This document shows positions 17,948 to 26,214 of a DNA stretch of 64,000 bases, piece after piece (position 1 is the stretch's first letter; every line of letters starts with the position of its first letter). Location: assembly GCA_041920215.1 (NCBI GenBank), contig JAYRSJ010000021.1, positions 1 through 64,000 on the forward strand, read 5' to 3'. The DNA is from JAYRSJ01 sp041920215 (lineage in GTDB: Bacteria; Pseudomonadota; Gammaproteobacteria; Burkholderiales; Burkholderiaceae_C). The notes under the pieces are model-generated. The model worked only from the letters and a program-made list of their open reading frames with translations. It was not told where the DNA came from and ran no database searches. A program made the translations under genes and the position numbers.

Positions 17948-18835
17948 GTGAACACCGCCGCCCCCCGCTTCCACCCCTGCAGCAATGCCGATCTGCACTG
18001 CCACTCCAAGGTATCGGACGGCACGTTGGAACCCGAGGCCCTGGCCGCGCGCGCCAAGGCCAACGGGGTCGAGCTCTGGGCCCTGACCGACCATGACGAG
18101 GTCGCTGGCCAGCAGCGCGCGCTGGACGCGGCGCTGGCCCTGGGCATGGGCTATCTGAGCGGCTGCGAGATCTCGGTCAGCTTCGCCGGCCGGGTGGTGC
18201 ATATCGTGGGCCTGGGCTTCGACCATCGCGACGAACAGCTGATCGCCGGCCTGCGCGCCACCCGCGGCGGCCGCGAGCAGCGCGCCCGCGAGATGGCCGC
18301 CGGCCTGGCCCAGGTGGGCATCAAGGGCGCTTACGAGGGCGCGCTGCAGTACGTGGGCAACCCCGAGCTGATCTCGCGCACCCATTTCGCGCGCTGGCTG
18401 GTCGAGGCCGGCCACTGCGGCGATGTGCCGGAGGTCTTCCGCCGCTTCCTCACCGCCGGCAAGCCCGGCTATGTGGAGCACCGCTGGGCGGCGCTGGGCG
18501 ACGCGCTGCGCTGGATCCACGCGGCCGGCGGCCTGGCGGTGATCGCCCACCCGGCGCGCTACGACTTCACGCCCACCGAGGAATATGCGCTGATCACCGA
18601 GTTCATCGCCCATGGCGGCCGCGGCATGGAGGTGGTCACCGGCAGCCACAGCGCGGCCGATGCGGCCCGCTACACCGAGACCGCGCTGGAGTTCGGCCTG
18701 CTGGCCTCGCGCGGCTCGGATTTCCACAGCCCCGACGAGAGCCATACCGATCTGGGCGCCCTGCCCGATCTGTCGGGCCGGCTCGCGCCGGTCTGGCTGG
18801 CGCTGCAGGACCGCATCCACTACCCCAGCGCATGA
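17948..18835 (+). CDS. PHP-domain phosphoesterase (TrpH / 3',5'-nucleoside bisphosphate phosphatase, RNase AM family)
   Basis: This 295-residue PHP enzyme carries the metal-ligand motifs DLHCHSKVSDG, LTDHDEV, GCEISV, IAHPARY and GSDFHSP. Family members hydrolyse 3'-phosphoadenosine-5'-phosphate and short RNA 5' ends (E. coli YciV/Rnm). The start is GTG at 17948, seven bases after TAGAAT, with no Shine-Dalgarno. It overlaps the next gene by ATGA and sits just before a YciO homologue, the same linkage as trpH-yciO in E. coli, which supports the assignment. Confidence 0.88.
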   Translation: MNTAAPRFHPCSNADLHCHSKVSDGTLEPEALAARAKANGVELWALTDHDEVAGQQRALDAALALGMGYLSGCEISVSFAGRVVHIVGLGFDHRDEQLIAGLRATRGGREQRAREMAAGLAQVGIKGAYEGALQYVGNPELISRTHFARWLVEAGHCGDVPEVFRRFLTAGKPGYVEHRWAALGDALRWIHAAGGLAVIAHPARYDFTPTEEYALITEFIAHGGRGMEVVTGSHSAADAARYTETALEFGLLASRGSDFHSPDESHTDLGALPDLSGRLAPVWLALQDRIHYPSA

Positions 18836-19773
18836 GCGTCCGCCAACGCCCGCTGCTGGGCATCGCGCTGATCGTGCTGATGGCGGTTTGCTTCGCCAGC
18901 ATGGACAGCACGATCCGCTACCTCGGCGGCTTTCTGCCGGTGCTGCTGATCCTGTGGGCGCGCTACAGCACCCAGGCCCTGATCATGGCCGTCTGGCTGG
19001 CGCTCAAGGCCTGGCGGCCGGGCGGCGCGGGCGCCCAGGTCTGGCGCAGCACGCATCCGCGCTTCCAGCTGCTGCGCGGCCTGCTGCTGCTGGCCACCAG
19101 CGCGATGAGCTTCTACGGCGTGCAGTGGATGCCGGTGGCCGAGTTCACCGCGATCAATATGCTGACCCCGGTGCTGGTGACCCTGCTGGCCGGCCTGGTG
19201 CTGCATGAGCGGGTGTCGCGCCTGCGCTGGGCCCTGGTGGTGGGCGGCTTTGCCGGTGCGCTGATCGTGATACGGCCGGGCAGCGGGCTGTTCGGCTGGG
19301 CGGTGCTGTTTCCGCTGGCCGGCGCCTTCAGCTATGCCAGCTTCCAGCTGCTGACCGCCAAGCTGGCGGCGCTGGAGAACCCCTTCACCACGCATTTCTA
19401 CACCGGCCTGATCGGCGCCGCCCTGCTCAGCGCGCTGATCGCGCTGCTGCCGCTGCAGCCGCTGGCCCTGCTGCAGGCCGCGCCCGCCTGGCAGCTGGCC
19501 ACCCTGCTCTTCATCGGCCTGCTGGGCACGCTGGGCCATCTCTTCCTGATCCTGGCCCTGGGCATGGCGCCCACCGCCACGCTGATGCCCTTTGTCTACA
19601 TCCAGATCGCGGTCGCGGCCGCGATCGGCTGGCTGGCCTTCGACCATGTGCCGGACGGCTATGCCTGGCTGGGCATGGCCGTGCTTTCGGCCTGCGGCGC
19701 GACCGTGGCCTGGCTCAATGTGCGCGAGAAGCAACGCGCCGACGCGGTCAGCCTGGACACCATCGCCGATTGA
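18832..19773 (+). CDS. EamA/DMT-family membrane transporter
   Basis: The 313-residue protein has about ten hydrophobic helices in two EamA repeats, with a charged loop in the first repeat (residues about 60-80) and an Arg/Lys/Asp-rich tail. It is a second DMT paralogue, distinct from the one at 2561. Landmarks are IRYLGGFLPVLLILWARY and a second-repeat INMLTPVLVTLLAG. The substrate is unknown. Its start overlaps the PHP gene stop by four bases, and YciO follows 46 bases later. Confidence 0.85.
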   Translation: MSVRQRPLLGIALIVLMAVCFASMDSTIRYLGGFLPVLLILWARYSTQALIMAVWLALKAWRPGGAGAQVWRSTHPRFQLLRGLLLLATSAMSFYGVQWMPVAEFTAINMLTPVLVTLLAGLVLHERVSRLRWALVVGGFAGALIVIRPGSGLFGWAVLFPLAGAFSYASFQLLTAKLAALENPFTTHFYTGLIGAALLSALIALLPLQPLALLQAAPAWQLATLLFIGLLGTLGHLFLILALGMAPTATLMPFVYIQIAVAAAIGWLAFDHVPDGYAWLGMAVLSACGATVAWLNVREKQRADAVSLDTIAD

Positions 19774-19819
19774 GCCCCGGCACGCCCCGCGCGCGCCAGG
19801 CTCGCCGCACAATGCGGGC

Positions 19820-20455
19820 ATGGCCCAACGTTTTGAAGTTCATCCCGACAATCCGCAAGCCCGCTTCCTGCGCCAGGCGGCGCAAATCCTCGACCAGGGC
19901 GGCATAGGCGCCATCCCCACCGACTCCAGCTATGCGCTGGTCTGCCATCTGGACGACAAGGCCGCGGCCGAGCGCCTGCGCCAGATACGCGGGGTGGACG
20001 ACAAGCATCACCTGACCCTCTTGTGCCGCGACTTGAGCGAGCTGGCCAGCTACGCCCGGGTCGACAACAAGCAGTACCGCCTGCTCAAGAGCGGCACGCC
20101 GGGCGCCTTCACCTTCATCCTGGAGGCGACCAAGGAGGTGCCGCGCCGGCTCTCGCACCCCTCGCGCCGCACCATCGGGCTGCGGGTGCCGGACCACCGG
20201 GTCACCCAGGAGCTGCTGGCCATCTTCGGCCAGCCCCTGCTGGCCACCACGCTGATACCGCCGGGCGAGAGCGAGCCGCTCAACGATGCCGACGAGATCA
20301 GCGCGCGCTTCGACCGGCAGCTGCAGCTGATCATCGATGCCGGCGCCTGCCCGATGCAGCCGACCACGGTGCTGGACCTCAGCGGCGGCGAGCCGGTGCT
20401 GGTGCGCAGCGGCCGTGGTGACGCGGCCGGCCTGGGGCTGAGCTTCGAGGCCTGA
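19820..20455 (+). CDS. YciO/Sua5-family L-threonylcarbamoyladenylate synthase-like protein
   Basis: The 211-residue protein is a single YrdC/Sua5 domain. It includes GIGAIPTDSSYALVC with the nucleotide-binding TDSSY, RLSHPSRRTIGLRVPDH, and the late QPTTVLDLSGGEPVLVRSGRG, typical of the YciO branch. Sua5 and YrdC make threonylcarbamoyl-AMP for tRNA t6A37; YciO proteins are paralogues whose own role is less certain. CACAAT is 6 bases before the ATG. There is no C-terminal Sua5 domain. Confidence 0.87.
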   Translation: MAQRFEVHPDNPQARFLRQAAQILDQGGIGAIPTDSSYALVCHLDDKAAAERLRQIRGVDDKHHLTLLCRDLSELASYARVDNKQYRLLKSGTPGAFTFILEATKEVPRRLSHPSRRTIGLRVPDHRVTQELLAIFGQPLLATTLIPPGESEPLNDADEISARFDRQLQLIIDAGACPMQPTTVLDLSGGEPVLVRSGRGDAAGLGLSFEA

Positions 20456-20621
20456 GCCCGCCGTTTCAACGAAGCCGGCTCAAACCGGGCAAAGCTCACG
20501 CTTTGGCCTGCCCCGTCCCTCAAGCAAGGGGGGCGGGACGTCGATCAAGAGGCAAAGTGCGACGCCATGCGCTGCGGCGTTGTTTCCTTTTGATACCCGT
20601 CATTGCCAGAGAGAACGATCC

Positions 20622-20960
20622 ATGAGCTTTGCCTCCCCCGTTTCCGTCAAACGTCTGAGCCTGGGCCTGATCGCCGCCCTGCTGCTGGGCTCGGCCGCCA
20701 TGGCCGCCCCCAAGGTCGTCAAGAAGGTGCCGCCCGAGTTCCCGGCCGAGGCCGCACGCAAGGGCATCAACAGCGGCAGCGTACGCGCCAAGCTGCTGAT
20801 CGACGGTGAAGGCAAGGTCAGCGAGGTCGAGATCCTGGAAGCCGAACCCAAGCGTGTGTTCGACCGCGCGGTGACCAGCGCACTGATGGAATGGCGCTTC
20901 GCCGGCAGCGGCGACAAGCAGACCCACGAGGTCAAGCTCGTCTTCCGCAACGAGGACTGA
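20622..20960 (+). CDS. Small secreted TonB C-terminal-domain protein
   Basis: This 112-residue protein has an N-terminal signal peptide or anchor (about residues 6-28, ending in AMAAP). It then consists almost entirely of a TonB C-terminal fold: VPPEFPAEAARKGINSGSV, VEILEAEPKRVFDRAV and EWRFAG. No proline-rich spacer or clear transmembrane anchor is present, so it is not a classical TonB energy transducer and may act as a free periplasmic domain. It is followed by a long hairpin and no exbB/exbD. Confidence 0.8.
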   Translation: MSFASPVSVKRLSLGLIAALLLGSAAMAAPKVVKKVPPEFPAEAARKGINSGSVRAKLLIDGEGKVSEVEILEAEPKRVFDRAVTSALMEWRFAGSGDKQTHEVKLVFRNED

Positions 20961-21005
20961 AACAGGACCTGAGAAGCCAGCTGCCTGGCTTCTCATGCCT
21001 GTTTC
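20959..21005. terminator. Long double-stem hairpin between convergent genes
   Basis: An inner stem of 11 pairs, TGAGAAGCCAG (20970-20980) with CTGGCTTCTCA (20985-20995), is nested in an outer stem GAAACAGG (20959-20966) with CCTGTTTC (20998-21005). There is no T-run. It lies between the TonB-domain gene and the convergent thioredoxin-fold gene and probably ends transcription or protects 3' ends from both sides. Confidence 0.65.
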
Positions 21006-21070
21006 AGGCCGCAGCGCCTGCCAGCGCTGCCGCTGAGCCCTCGCCCTCGCTCATCCGCATCAGCCCCCCT

Positions 21071-21439
21071 TCAGCCCCCGCCCAGCGCCTGCCGGATCCT
21101 GGCCCGGTCAAAGCCCAGCACGAGCTGACCCCGCACCAGGAAGGTCGGCGTGCCGCGCGCGCCGCTGGCGCGGTACTGCGCCAGGCATTGGGCGTCGCGC
21201 TCGATCGAGCATTCGCTGAACGGCACCTGCTGCGCCTGCAGCCAGGCCGTGGCCTGCTTGCAGAACACGCAGCTGTCCGAGGCGATCATCAGGATGTCTC
21301 CCGGTCGGGCCAGCTGACGCAGGGACTGCGCGTCCTCGCGCCCCTGCCACCAGCGCGCCGCCCAGGCCAGGCCCAGCACCAGGGCCAGCAACAGGCCCAG
21401 GCTCAACCAGTCGCGCCGGCCTGCCGGCCTCTGCCCCAT
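21071..21439 (-). CDS. Membrane-anchored glutaredoxin/thioredoxin-fold protein
   Basis: The 122-residue protein has one N-terminal transmembrane helix (about residues 13-30). A glutaredoxin-like domain follows with redox motif CVFC in SDSCVFCKQAT and the cis-Pro loop RGTPTFLV. It would face the periplasm and reduce or isomerise disulfides; the partner is unknown. A later start (ATG 21439) was chosen so that the helix is N-terminal. It lies 4 bases downstream of the metallo-beta-lactamase gene and is probably cotranscribed. Confidence 0.8.
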   Translation of the reverse strand: MGQRPAGRRDWLSLGLLLALVLGLAWAARWWQGREDAQSLRQLARPGDILMIASDSCVFCKQATAWLQAQQVPFSECSIERDAQCLAQYRASGARGTPTFLVRGQLVLGFDRARIRQALGGG

Positions 21440-21443
21440 GGCC

Positions 21444-22229
21444 TCAGGCCGCCACCGGCAGCCGGTACTGGCCGGCACCCATCAGATCGACACCGCAAGC
21501 CAGTTCCTCGGCCCAGGCGATGAACTCGCCCACCGCGGCACCGCGCAGCGGCGCGCCGTGCTGGGGCACGATCATGTCGATGTCCAGCTCGCGCACCATC
21601 GCCGCCCACAGCCGCATCACCTTGTTGCTGACCATATAGCGGCGGTGGAAGCCCTCCATATGCCGGATATGGCCCGAGAGCTTCTCGACGAACTCGCCCG
21701 GCTTGACGCCCGGCCCCAGCGAGGCGCCCAGATCGCCGGAGAACAGGATGCGGCTGACCGGGTCGTAGAACTGGAAATTGCCCTCGGCGTGCAGGAAATG
21801 CGCCGGCAGCGCCCAGAGCTCGAAGCGCGAGCGGCCCTCGCCCAGCTGCAGCCGCCCGCCCTCGTCCGGCAGGCCGATGACCCGGCCCTCGGTCTTGCCG
21901 GGCTTGCAGAAATGCGGGATGAAGCGTTCCCAGATGCGCGAGATATAGACCGGTGCGCTGGTTGCCGTCATCCAGCGGTCCAGCGAGGCAATGATGTCGG
22001 GGTCGGCATGCGAGGCCAGGATGGCGGCCAGCTTGTGCGGCGCGAAGTGCCGGGTCATGCCCAGGTAGAGCTCGTTGTAGGCGATATTGCCGCCCGGGTC
22101 GAGGATGGCGCCGGTCTCGCCATTGACCAGCAGGAACTGGTTGGACTGCACCGCCTCGCCGCCCTCGCTGCTCATCTCGGTGAACATCAGGCATTGGTGG
22201 GCGTCCTGGCGGTAGAGCTCGATCAGCAT
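21444..22229 (-). CDS. Metallo-beta-lactamase-fold oxygen-binding diiron (ODP-like) protein
   Basis: The 261-residue protein resembles the diiron domain of flavodiiron proteins and ODP, without flavodoxin. Metal-site candidates are SHADPDIIAS (first ligands, HxDxD instead of HxExDH), ALPAHFLHAEGNF, LFSGDLGA and VPQHGAPLRG. ODP proteins sense or reduce O2, often next to chemotaxis or c-di-GMP proteins. GGGAGG lies just before ATG 22229. It is likely cotranscribed with the downstream glutaredoxin-like gene, which could supply electrons; this pairing is inference. Confidence 0.82.
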   Translation of the reverse strand: MLIELYRQDAHQCLMFTEMSSEGGEAVQSNQFLLVNGETGAILDPGGNIAYNELYLGMTRHFAPHKLAAILASHADPDIIASLDRWMTATSAPVYISRIWERFIPHFCKPGKTEGRVIGLPDEGGRLQLGEGRSRFELWALPAHFLHAEGNFQFYDPVSRILFSGDLGASLGPGVKPGEFVEKLSGHIRHMEGFHRRYMVSNKVMRLWAAMVRELDIDMIVPQHGAPLRGAAVGEFIAWAEELACGVDLMGAGQYRLPVAA

Positions 22230-22583
22230 GCGATGGCCTCCCTCGTCCTTCTTGGTGGTGAAGGCTGCCACTCTAGTCGGGCAAACCCGGGGCGGACTTG
22301 ATGGGCGTCAAGCATGCAGGGGGTTGGGTCAAGGGACGACGACTCAGCTTCTGCCCGCTACGGCATAGCTGCTGCCGACACTGGCCCGACCTGACCGATC
22401 CCGCTGTCTCAAGTTGCCGTCGTCGCTGGATCTTCTGACCTCCTGCTATTGGCGGCCATGCAGCGAAAGCAGCCGCTCTAGCCGGTAGCGCTGGCTGGCC
22501 GCCGACGGCCAGCAGTGGCCATTCGGGCATGCGAGGGGGAGATCGGGATCAAGCTGGTGGCGGCCGGCAAAGGCTCAGCGTCC
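22230..22583. other. Non-coding stretch between the ODP-like and DUF4336 genes
   Basis: I see no supported gene in these 354 bases. The composition is less regular than in the flanks, and short open frames lack codon bias. It contains segments around 22381-22412 that partly match, in inverted order, bases 24311-24340 beyond the AraC gene (GACAGCGG, GGTCAG, GTCGGG in the same order). It may be the left edge of an acquired patch. Confidence 0.4.
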
Positions 22584-23273
22584 TCACCGAAGCAGGGGGG
22601 CTAGTGCCAGAGTCAGCTGTTCGTGGGCCTGCGTTTCAACGAGCGCGTCGTGCCCCAAACTGATGCGCCGGATGGGCCAGTTCAGGATTTGCCGCGCGCT
22701 GGCGGCGGCGGCCTCGGCGTCACGCACCATGGCACGGACATGCAGTGGCACACCCACGCGGCTCCGCACACGCGTCAGCCGTGCCCACAGTGCTGCCTGC
22801 CAGGGCAATGCATCCCCCTCCCACCACTGACACACATCCGTGAGGATCAGCGTGCCGCTGCGGGCGTGGAACCAGACCGTCTCGTTGATCAGCGGCATGC
22901 CGCGCCACAAGTGGTATGCCAGATCAGGCTGCCAGCTGCCGGGCTCGTCGGGCAGGGGATGACCCTGCAGGTCTGGCCGCTTGCGCGCCAGCCCGGGTGC
23001 CAGGTACAACTTGGCTTGCGGAAAGGCCCGCATGAACGAGCCTGCAAACAGGTGGTGGGCACAATTCGGTGCCACCACTGCTACTACCGGGCCGAGTTGC
23101 TGCAACTGGGTGATCAGGTCGGCGCAAAGGGCCACCGGCGAGTGCACCCAGAGCTGGCCGCTAGCCAACCGGACCACTGTCATCCGCGTGTGCGCCGGCA
23201 CACCATTGACCACAAGCGCCTGCCGAACCTGCCAGATGTCTTCACAGACGGGAATCAGTATCGAGGAAGTCAT
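22584..23273 (-). CDS. DUF4336 domain protein (metallo-beta-lactamase-like fold)
   Basis: The 229-residue protein matches the DUF4336 type. It shows an opening beta region (IWQVRQALVVNGVPAHTRMTVV), VVAPNCAHHLFAGSF, and LILTDVCQWW in place of a metal-binding Asp loop. The usual HxHxDH is absent, so it is probably not a classical metallo-hydrolase. Function is unknown. ATG 23273 starts MTSSILIPV. It is divergent from the AraC gene with under 100 bases between them, suggesting it is that regulator's target. Codon usage is less extreme than in neighbours. Confidence 0.75.
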   Translation of the reverse strand: MTSSILIPVCEDIWQVRQALVVNGVPAHTRMTVVRLASGQLWVHSPVALCADLITQLQQLGPVVAVVAPNCAHHLFAGSFMRAFPQAKLYLAPGLARKRPDLQGHPLPDEPGSWQPDLAYHLWRGMPLINETVWFHARSGTLILTDVCQWWEGDALPWQAALWARLTRVRSRVGVPLHVRAMVRDAEAAAASARQILNWPIRRISLGHDALVETQAHEQLTLALAPLLR

Positions 23274-23362
23274 GACCTGAATGCTGCACTTCCGTCCTGG
23301 CCCGGGATAGAACGCAAGCGACACACCCGATGTGGCACAGGATCGGCATACCATCCGCCAAG

Positions 23363-24322
23363 ATGCACCTCAGCCCTACCACTCTCCCTGTTAGCGACGG
23401 CCAGCTGTGGCTGCCCACCTATGAACTCTCTGGCTGCGTGGTGGCGGCGATGTCCAGGCGCTGCGATGCGGCGCAACTGAGGGCCGACGCCGACTTCTAC
23501 AACCACTACCCGGCTTCGCCCTACTGCACGGTGTCATGGTGGATTGAAGGGCAAGGCGAGTGGTGCGATGTCGGCGGCGAACTGGCTTCAGCAGATCGCA
23601 GGCGCGCGCTTCCCCGCATCGCTTTTAATGGACCCCAACGACGCCCGGTGACCACCTGGTGCTCACCGCCGTCTCACGGCTTGATGCTGAACTTCAGGCC
23701 TGAGGCATTGCGACGCCTGACTGGCGTGGACGCCGGCCAGTGGCTGGACCAGTGGGTGGATGCACATGAGGTGCTGCCACCTGCGTGGCACGACTTCCTG
23801 CAGTTGGTGCTGCAGGCGTCGGATGACCCCACCCGGATGACGCTCATCGAGCAGTTCATCGGTCCTCTGTGGCGAGCAGAACAAACCCAGTCTGTGCGCC
23901 GGCGAGAACGCATCCAAGACTGGTGCGAGGATCTGGCCCGCCGTGCGGCTTTGAGCGGCAAGGGGCGCAGCGCCCGCCAGTTCGAGCGTCGCTTCAAGCA
24001 GTGGCTGGGACTGCCCCACCGAGAGCTCTTCGCGATGGGACGCGCCGAACGTGCATTCTTCGAAGCCTTGGCCCAGGATGGTGTCGAAGAAGACATCGAT
24101 TGGCCCGACGTCGCCGCGGCAGCCGGCTACGCCGACCAGTCCCACATGATTCGCCATGCGCGCAGGATCACAGGTTTCACGCCAGCGGCGCTATTCAAGC
24201 GCGTGAAGGCGGAGCCATCATTCTGGACATACAGGCTCTGGGGTATTGGGGGGTATGACCTGCCCCCTACCCGCCATACGGGTTTGAGCGAGGACAGTCG
24301 GCCTGACCGGGACAGCGGATGA
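23363..24322 (+). CDS. AraC-family transcriptional regulator
   Basis: The protein has 319 residues from ATG 23363; an in-frame ATG at 23330 would add 11. The N-terminal part (about 20-150) is a sensor region with YNHYPASPYCTVSWWIEG, reminiscent of uncharacterised AraC-type regulators. The C-terminal domain has two helix-turn-helix units: SARQFERRFKQWLGLPHRELF, and VAAAAGYADQSHMIRHARRITG followed by TPAALF. It is divergent from the DUF4336 gene and likely regulates it. Composition is lower in GC, hinting at transfer. Confidence 0.85.
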   Translation: MHLSPTTLPVSDGQLWLPTYELSGCVVAAMSRRCDAAQLRADADFYNHYPASPYCTVSWWIEGQGEWCDVGGELASADRRRALPRIAFNGPQRRPVTTWCSPPSHGLMLNFRPEALRRLTGVDAGQWLDQWVDAHEVLPPAWHDFLQLVLQASDDPTRMTLIEQFIGPLWRAEQTQSVRRRERIQDWCEDLARRAALSGKGRSARQFERRFKQWLGLPHRELFAMGRAERAFFEALAQDGVEEDIDWPDVAAAAGYADQSHMIRHARRITGFTPAALFKRVKAEPSFWTYRLWGIGGYDLPPTRHTGLSEDSRPDRDSG

Positions 24323-24435
24323 CTGGTCAGCGTCGGGATCGACGATTGAACTGGTCGATCGCGTCCGACTGCTGTCAGCCTTGACTTGCCGGACGTCGGC
24401 CTACCGATCGCCGACAGATGCCCCAGAAACAACAA

Positions 24436-24458
24436 AGCCCAGCGGGTAAGGCTGGGCT
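24436..24458 (-). terminator. Terminator of the plsY-ridA operon
   Basis: AGCCCAGC (24436-24443) pairs with GCTGGGCT (24451-24458) around loop GGGTAAG. On the minus strand it is followed by TTGTTGTTTCTGG. It lies downstream of ridA. A second perfect hairpin, GGGGCG/CGCCCC (24488-24503), lies between it and ridA. Confidence 0.7.
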
Positions 24459-24552
24459 CAATCATCGATTGATTGATTTGGTAGCCTGGGGCGAAATCGC
24501 CCCACCGACACACGGATCCATCTCAATCCGCAAACCGATCAGCTGCGCGTCC

Positions 24553-24918
24553 TCACACGGCTGCCGTCACCACAATCTCCACCTTCCACTCCGGCCGGGC
24601 CAGCTTGGCCTCGACGGTGGCGCGCGGCGGGGTATGGCCGGGCACGACCCAGGCGTCCCAGGCCTTGTTCATGCCGGGGAAATCGGCCAGGTCGGCGATG
24701 AAGATCTGGGCGCGCAGGATCTTGCTTTTGTCGCTGCCGGCCTGAGCCAGCAGCTTGTCGATCGCGGCCAGCACCTGGGCGGTCTGACCCGTGATGTCCT
24801 GGCTGGCGTCTTCCGGCACCTGGCCGGCCAGATAGACCACGCCGTTATGCACGGCCATCTCGGACATGCGGGCGCCGACTTCGTATCGCTGGATATTGGT
24901 GCTGCTGCTATCGCTCAT
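24553..24918 (-). CDS. ridA: RidA family (YjgF) reactive-intermediate deaminase
   Basis: The 121-residue protein is typical of RidA, a trimeric cytoplasmic enzyme that hydrolyses enamine/imine products of PLP enzymes such as threonine dehydratase. Signatures include VYLAGQVPEDASQDITGQT, LLAQAGSDKSKILRAQIFI, and a late TPPRATVEAKLARPEWKVEI with the conserved Arg. ATG 24918 follows AGGAAG. The gene is 7 bases downstream of plsY and ends the operon. Confidence 0.88.
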   Translation of the reverse strand: MSDSSSTNIQRYEVGARMSEMAVHNGVVYLAGQVPEDASQDITGQTAQVLAAIDKLLAQAGSDKSKILRAQIFIADLADFPGMNKAWDAWVVPGHTPPRATVEAKLARPEWKVEIVVTAAV

Positions 24919-24925
24919 GGAATGT

Positions 24926-25654
24926 CTACTTCCTGCTCTTGCTGTGATGATGGTGGTGGTGGGAATGGCCGGGCTTTCTGGGGCCTGTGCCATGCGGATG
25001 CCGGGGGCTGGCGCCGTCCGGCGCCGGGGCGGTGGCAGCACCGGCCTTCTGACCCAGCTTGCTTTCGGTACCGGCCAGCAGCTTTCTGATATTGGCCTCG
25101 TGGCGCCAGATCAGCAGCAGGGCCATCAGGCCCGCGGTCAGGACGATGGGGCCACCGCCCCAGATCAGCATCTGGAAAAAGGGCGCGAACAGCGAGGCCA
25201 CCATCGCGGCCAGCGAGGAGTAGCGGCTGAAATAGGCGATCAGCAGCCAGCTGGCCAGGGTGGCCACACCCAGCAGCGGGTTCAGCGCGAACAGCACGCC
25301 CGCCGCGGTGGCCACGCCCTTGCCGCCTTCGAAGCGGAAGAACACCGGCCACAGATGGCCCAGAAAGGCCGCCAGCCCCACCAGGGCCGCCGTGCCCTCA
25401 CCCAGGCCCAGGCGGGGGCCGAAGATCAGCACCAGCAGCACCGGCACATAGCCCTTGAGCGCATCGAAGACCAGGGTCAGGATGGCGGCGGCCTTGTTGC
25501 CCGAGCGCAGCACATTGGTAGCACCGGGATTGCCCGAGCCATAGCTGCGCGGATCGGACAGGCCCATCAGGCGGCTGATGATGACCGCGAAGGACAGCGA
25601 GCCCAGCAGATAGCCGGCCAGCGCGGCCAGCAGGGGATAGAGAGTGTCTTGCAT
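24926..25654 (-). CDS. plsY: Glycerol-3-phosphate acyltransferase PlsY with His-rich tail
   Basis: This membrane protein transfers acyl groups from acyl-phosphate to glycerol-3-phosphate, the first step of phospholipid synthesis. PlsY motifs are visible: YGSGNPGATNVLRSG (motif 1), GHLWPVFFRFEGGKGVATAAG (motif 2) and WRHEANIRKLLAG (motif 3). It has about five transmembrane segments. The last 40 residues are unusual: an Ala/Pro/Lys-rich extension ending in a run of His (HSHHHHHHSK). PlsY is usually about 200 residues; this one is 242. It starts 6 bases after ybaK. Confidence 0.93.
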   Translation of the reverse strand: MQDTLYPLLAALAGYLLGSLSFAVIISRLMGLSDPRSYGSGNPGATNVLRSGNKAAAILTLVFDALKGYVPVLLVLIFGPRLGLGEGTAALVGLAAFLGHLWPVFFRFEGGKGVATAAGVLFALNPLLGVATLASWLLIAYFSRYSSLAAMVASLFAPFFQMLIWGGGPIVLTAGLMALLLIWRHEANIRKLLAGTESKLGQKAGAATAPAPDGASPRHPHGTGPRKPGHSHHHHHHSKSRK

Positions 25655-25660
25655 GGGGCG

Positions 25661-26167
25661 CTATTCTGCCCGGATGGCGCATTGCACCGGCCGGGCCTGC
25701 AGCAGCGTGGTCAAAACCTGCGGCGCGATGCCCACCAGATAGCCGCGCCGCCCGCCATTGATGCAGATGAGCTCCAGCGCCAGGATGCCGGCCTCCACAT
25801 ACACCGGCATCGCCTTGCGGGTACCGAAGGGCGAGGTGCCGCCCACCAGATAGCCGCTGTGGCGCTGCGCCACCTCGGGCTTGCAGGGCTCAACCTTCTT
25901 GCAGGGTATCTGCCGCGCCAGCTCCTTCAGGCTGACCTGGCAGTCGCCATGCATCAGCACGATCAGCGGCTGGGCGCGCTCGTCCTGCATCACCAGGGTC
26001 TTGACCACCTGGTGCTCGGGCAGGCCCAGCTGGCGCGAACTCTCGGCCGTGCCGCCATGTTCCACATAGTCGTAGACATGCTCGCTGAAGGCGATCTTGT
26101 GCTGACGCAGCAGCTGCGTGGCCGGCGTCTCGCTGACGTGGGGGCTGGAAGAAGACTTCTTGGACAT
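25661..26167 (-). CDS. ybaK: YbaK/EbsC-type aminoacyl-tRNA deacylase
   Basis: The 168-residue protein belongs to the YbaK family, which hydrolyses Cys-tRNA(Pro) formed by ProRS. Visible features are the VVKTLVM strand with catalytic-site Lys, HGDCQVSLKELARQI, and the loop YLVGGTSPFGTRKAMPVYVE with the conserved GGxSPxG. It is upstream of plsY on the same strand. CAAAAT 8 bases before the ATG is a weak -10 match. Confidence 0.9.
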   Translation of the reverse strand: MSKKSSSSPHVSETPATQLLRQHKIAFSEHVYDYVEHGGTAESSRQLGLPEHQVVKTLVMQDERAQPLIVLMHGDCQVSLKELARQIPCKKVEPCKPEVAQRHSGYLVGGTSPFGTRKAMPVYVEAGILALELICINGGRRGYLVGIAPQVLTTLLQARPVQCAIRAE

Positions 26168-26214
26168 GGGCCGGCATTTTGAACCATGCCGGCCCGGTGA
26201 CTATCCTCCGGCAC

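Noticed and set aside
24481..24552. A degenerate tRNA downstream of ridA
   Set aside because: A T-arm-like hairpin and GGCTACCA are present on the minus strand, but no matching 5' acceptor strand or anticodon arm could be found.
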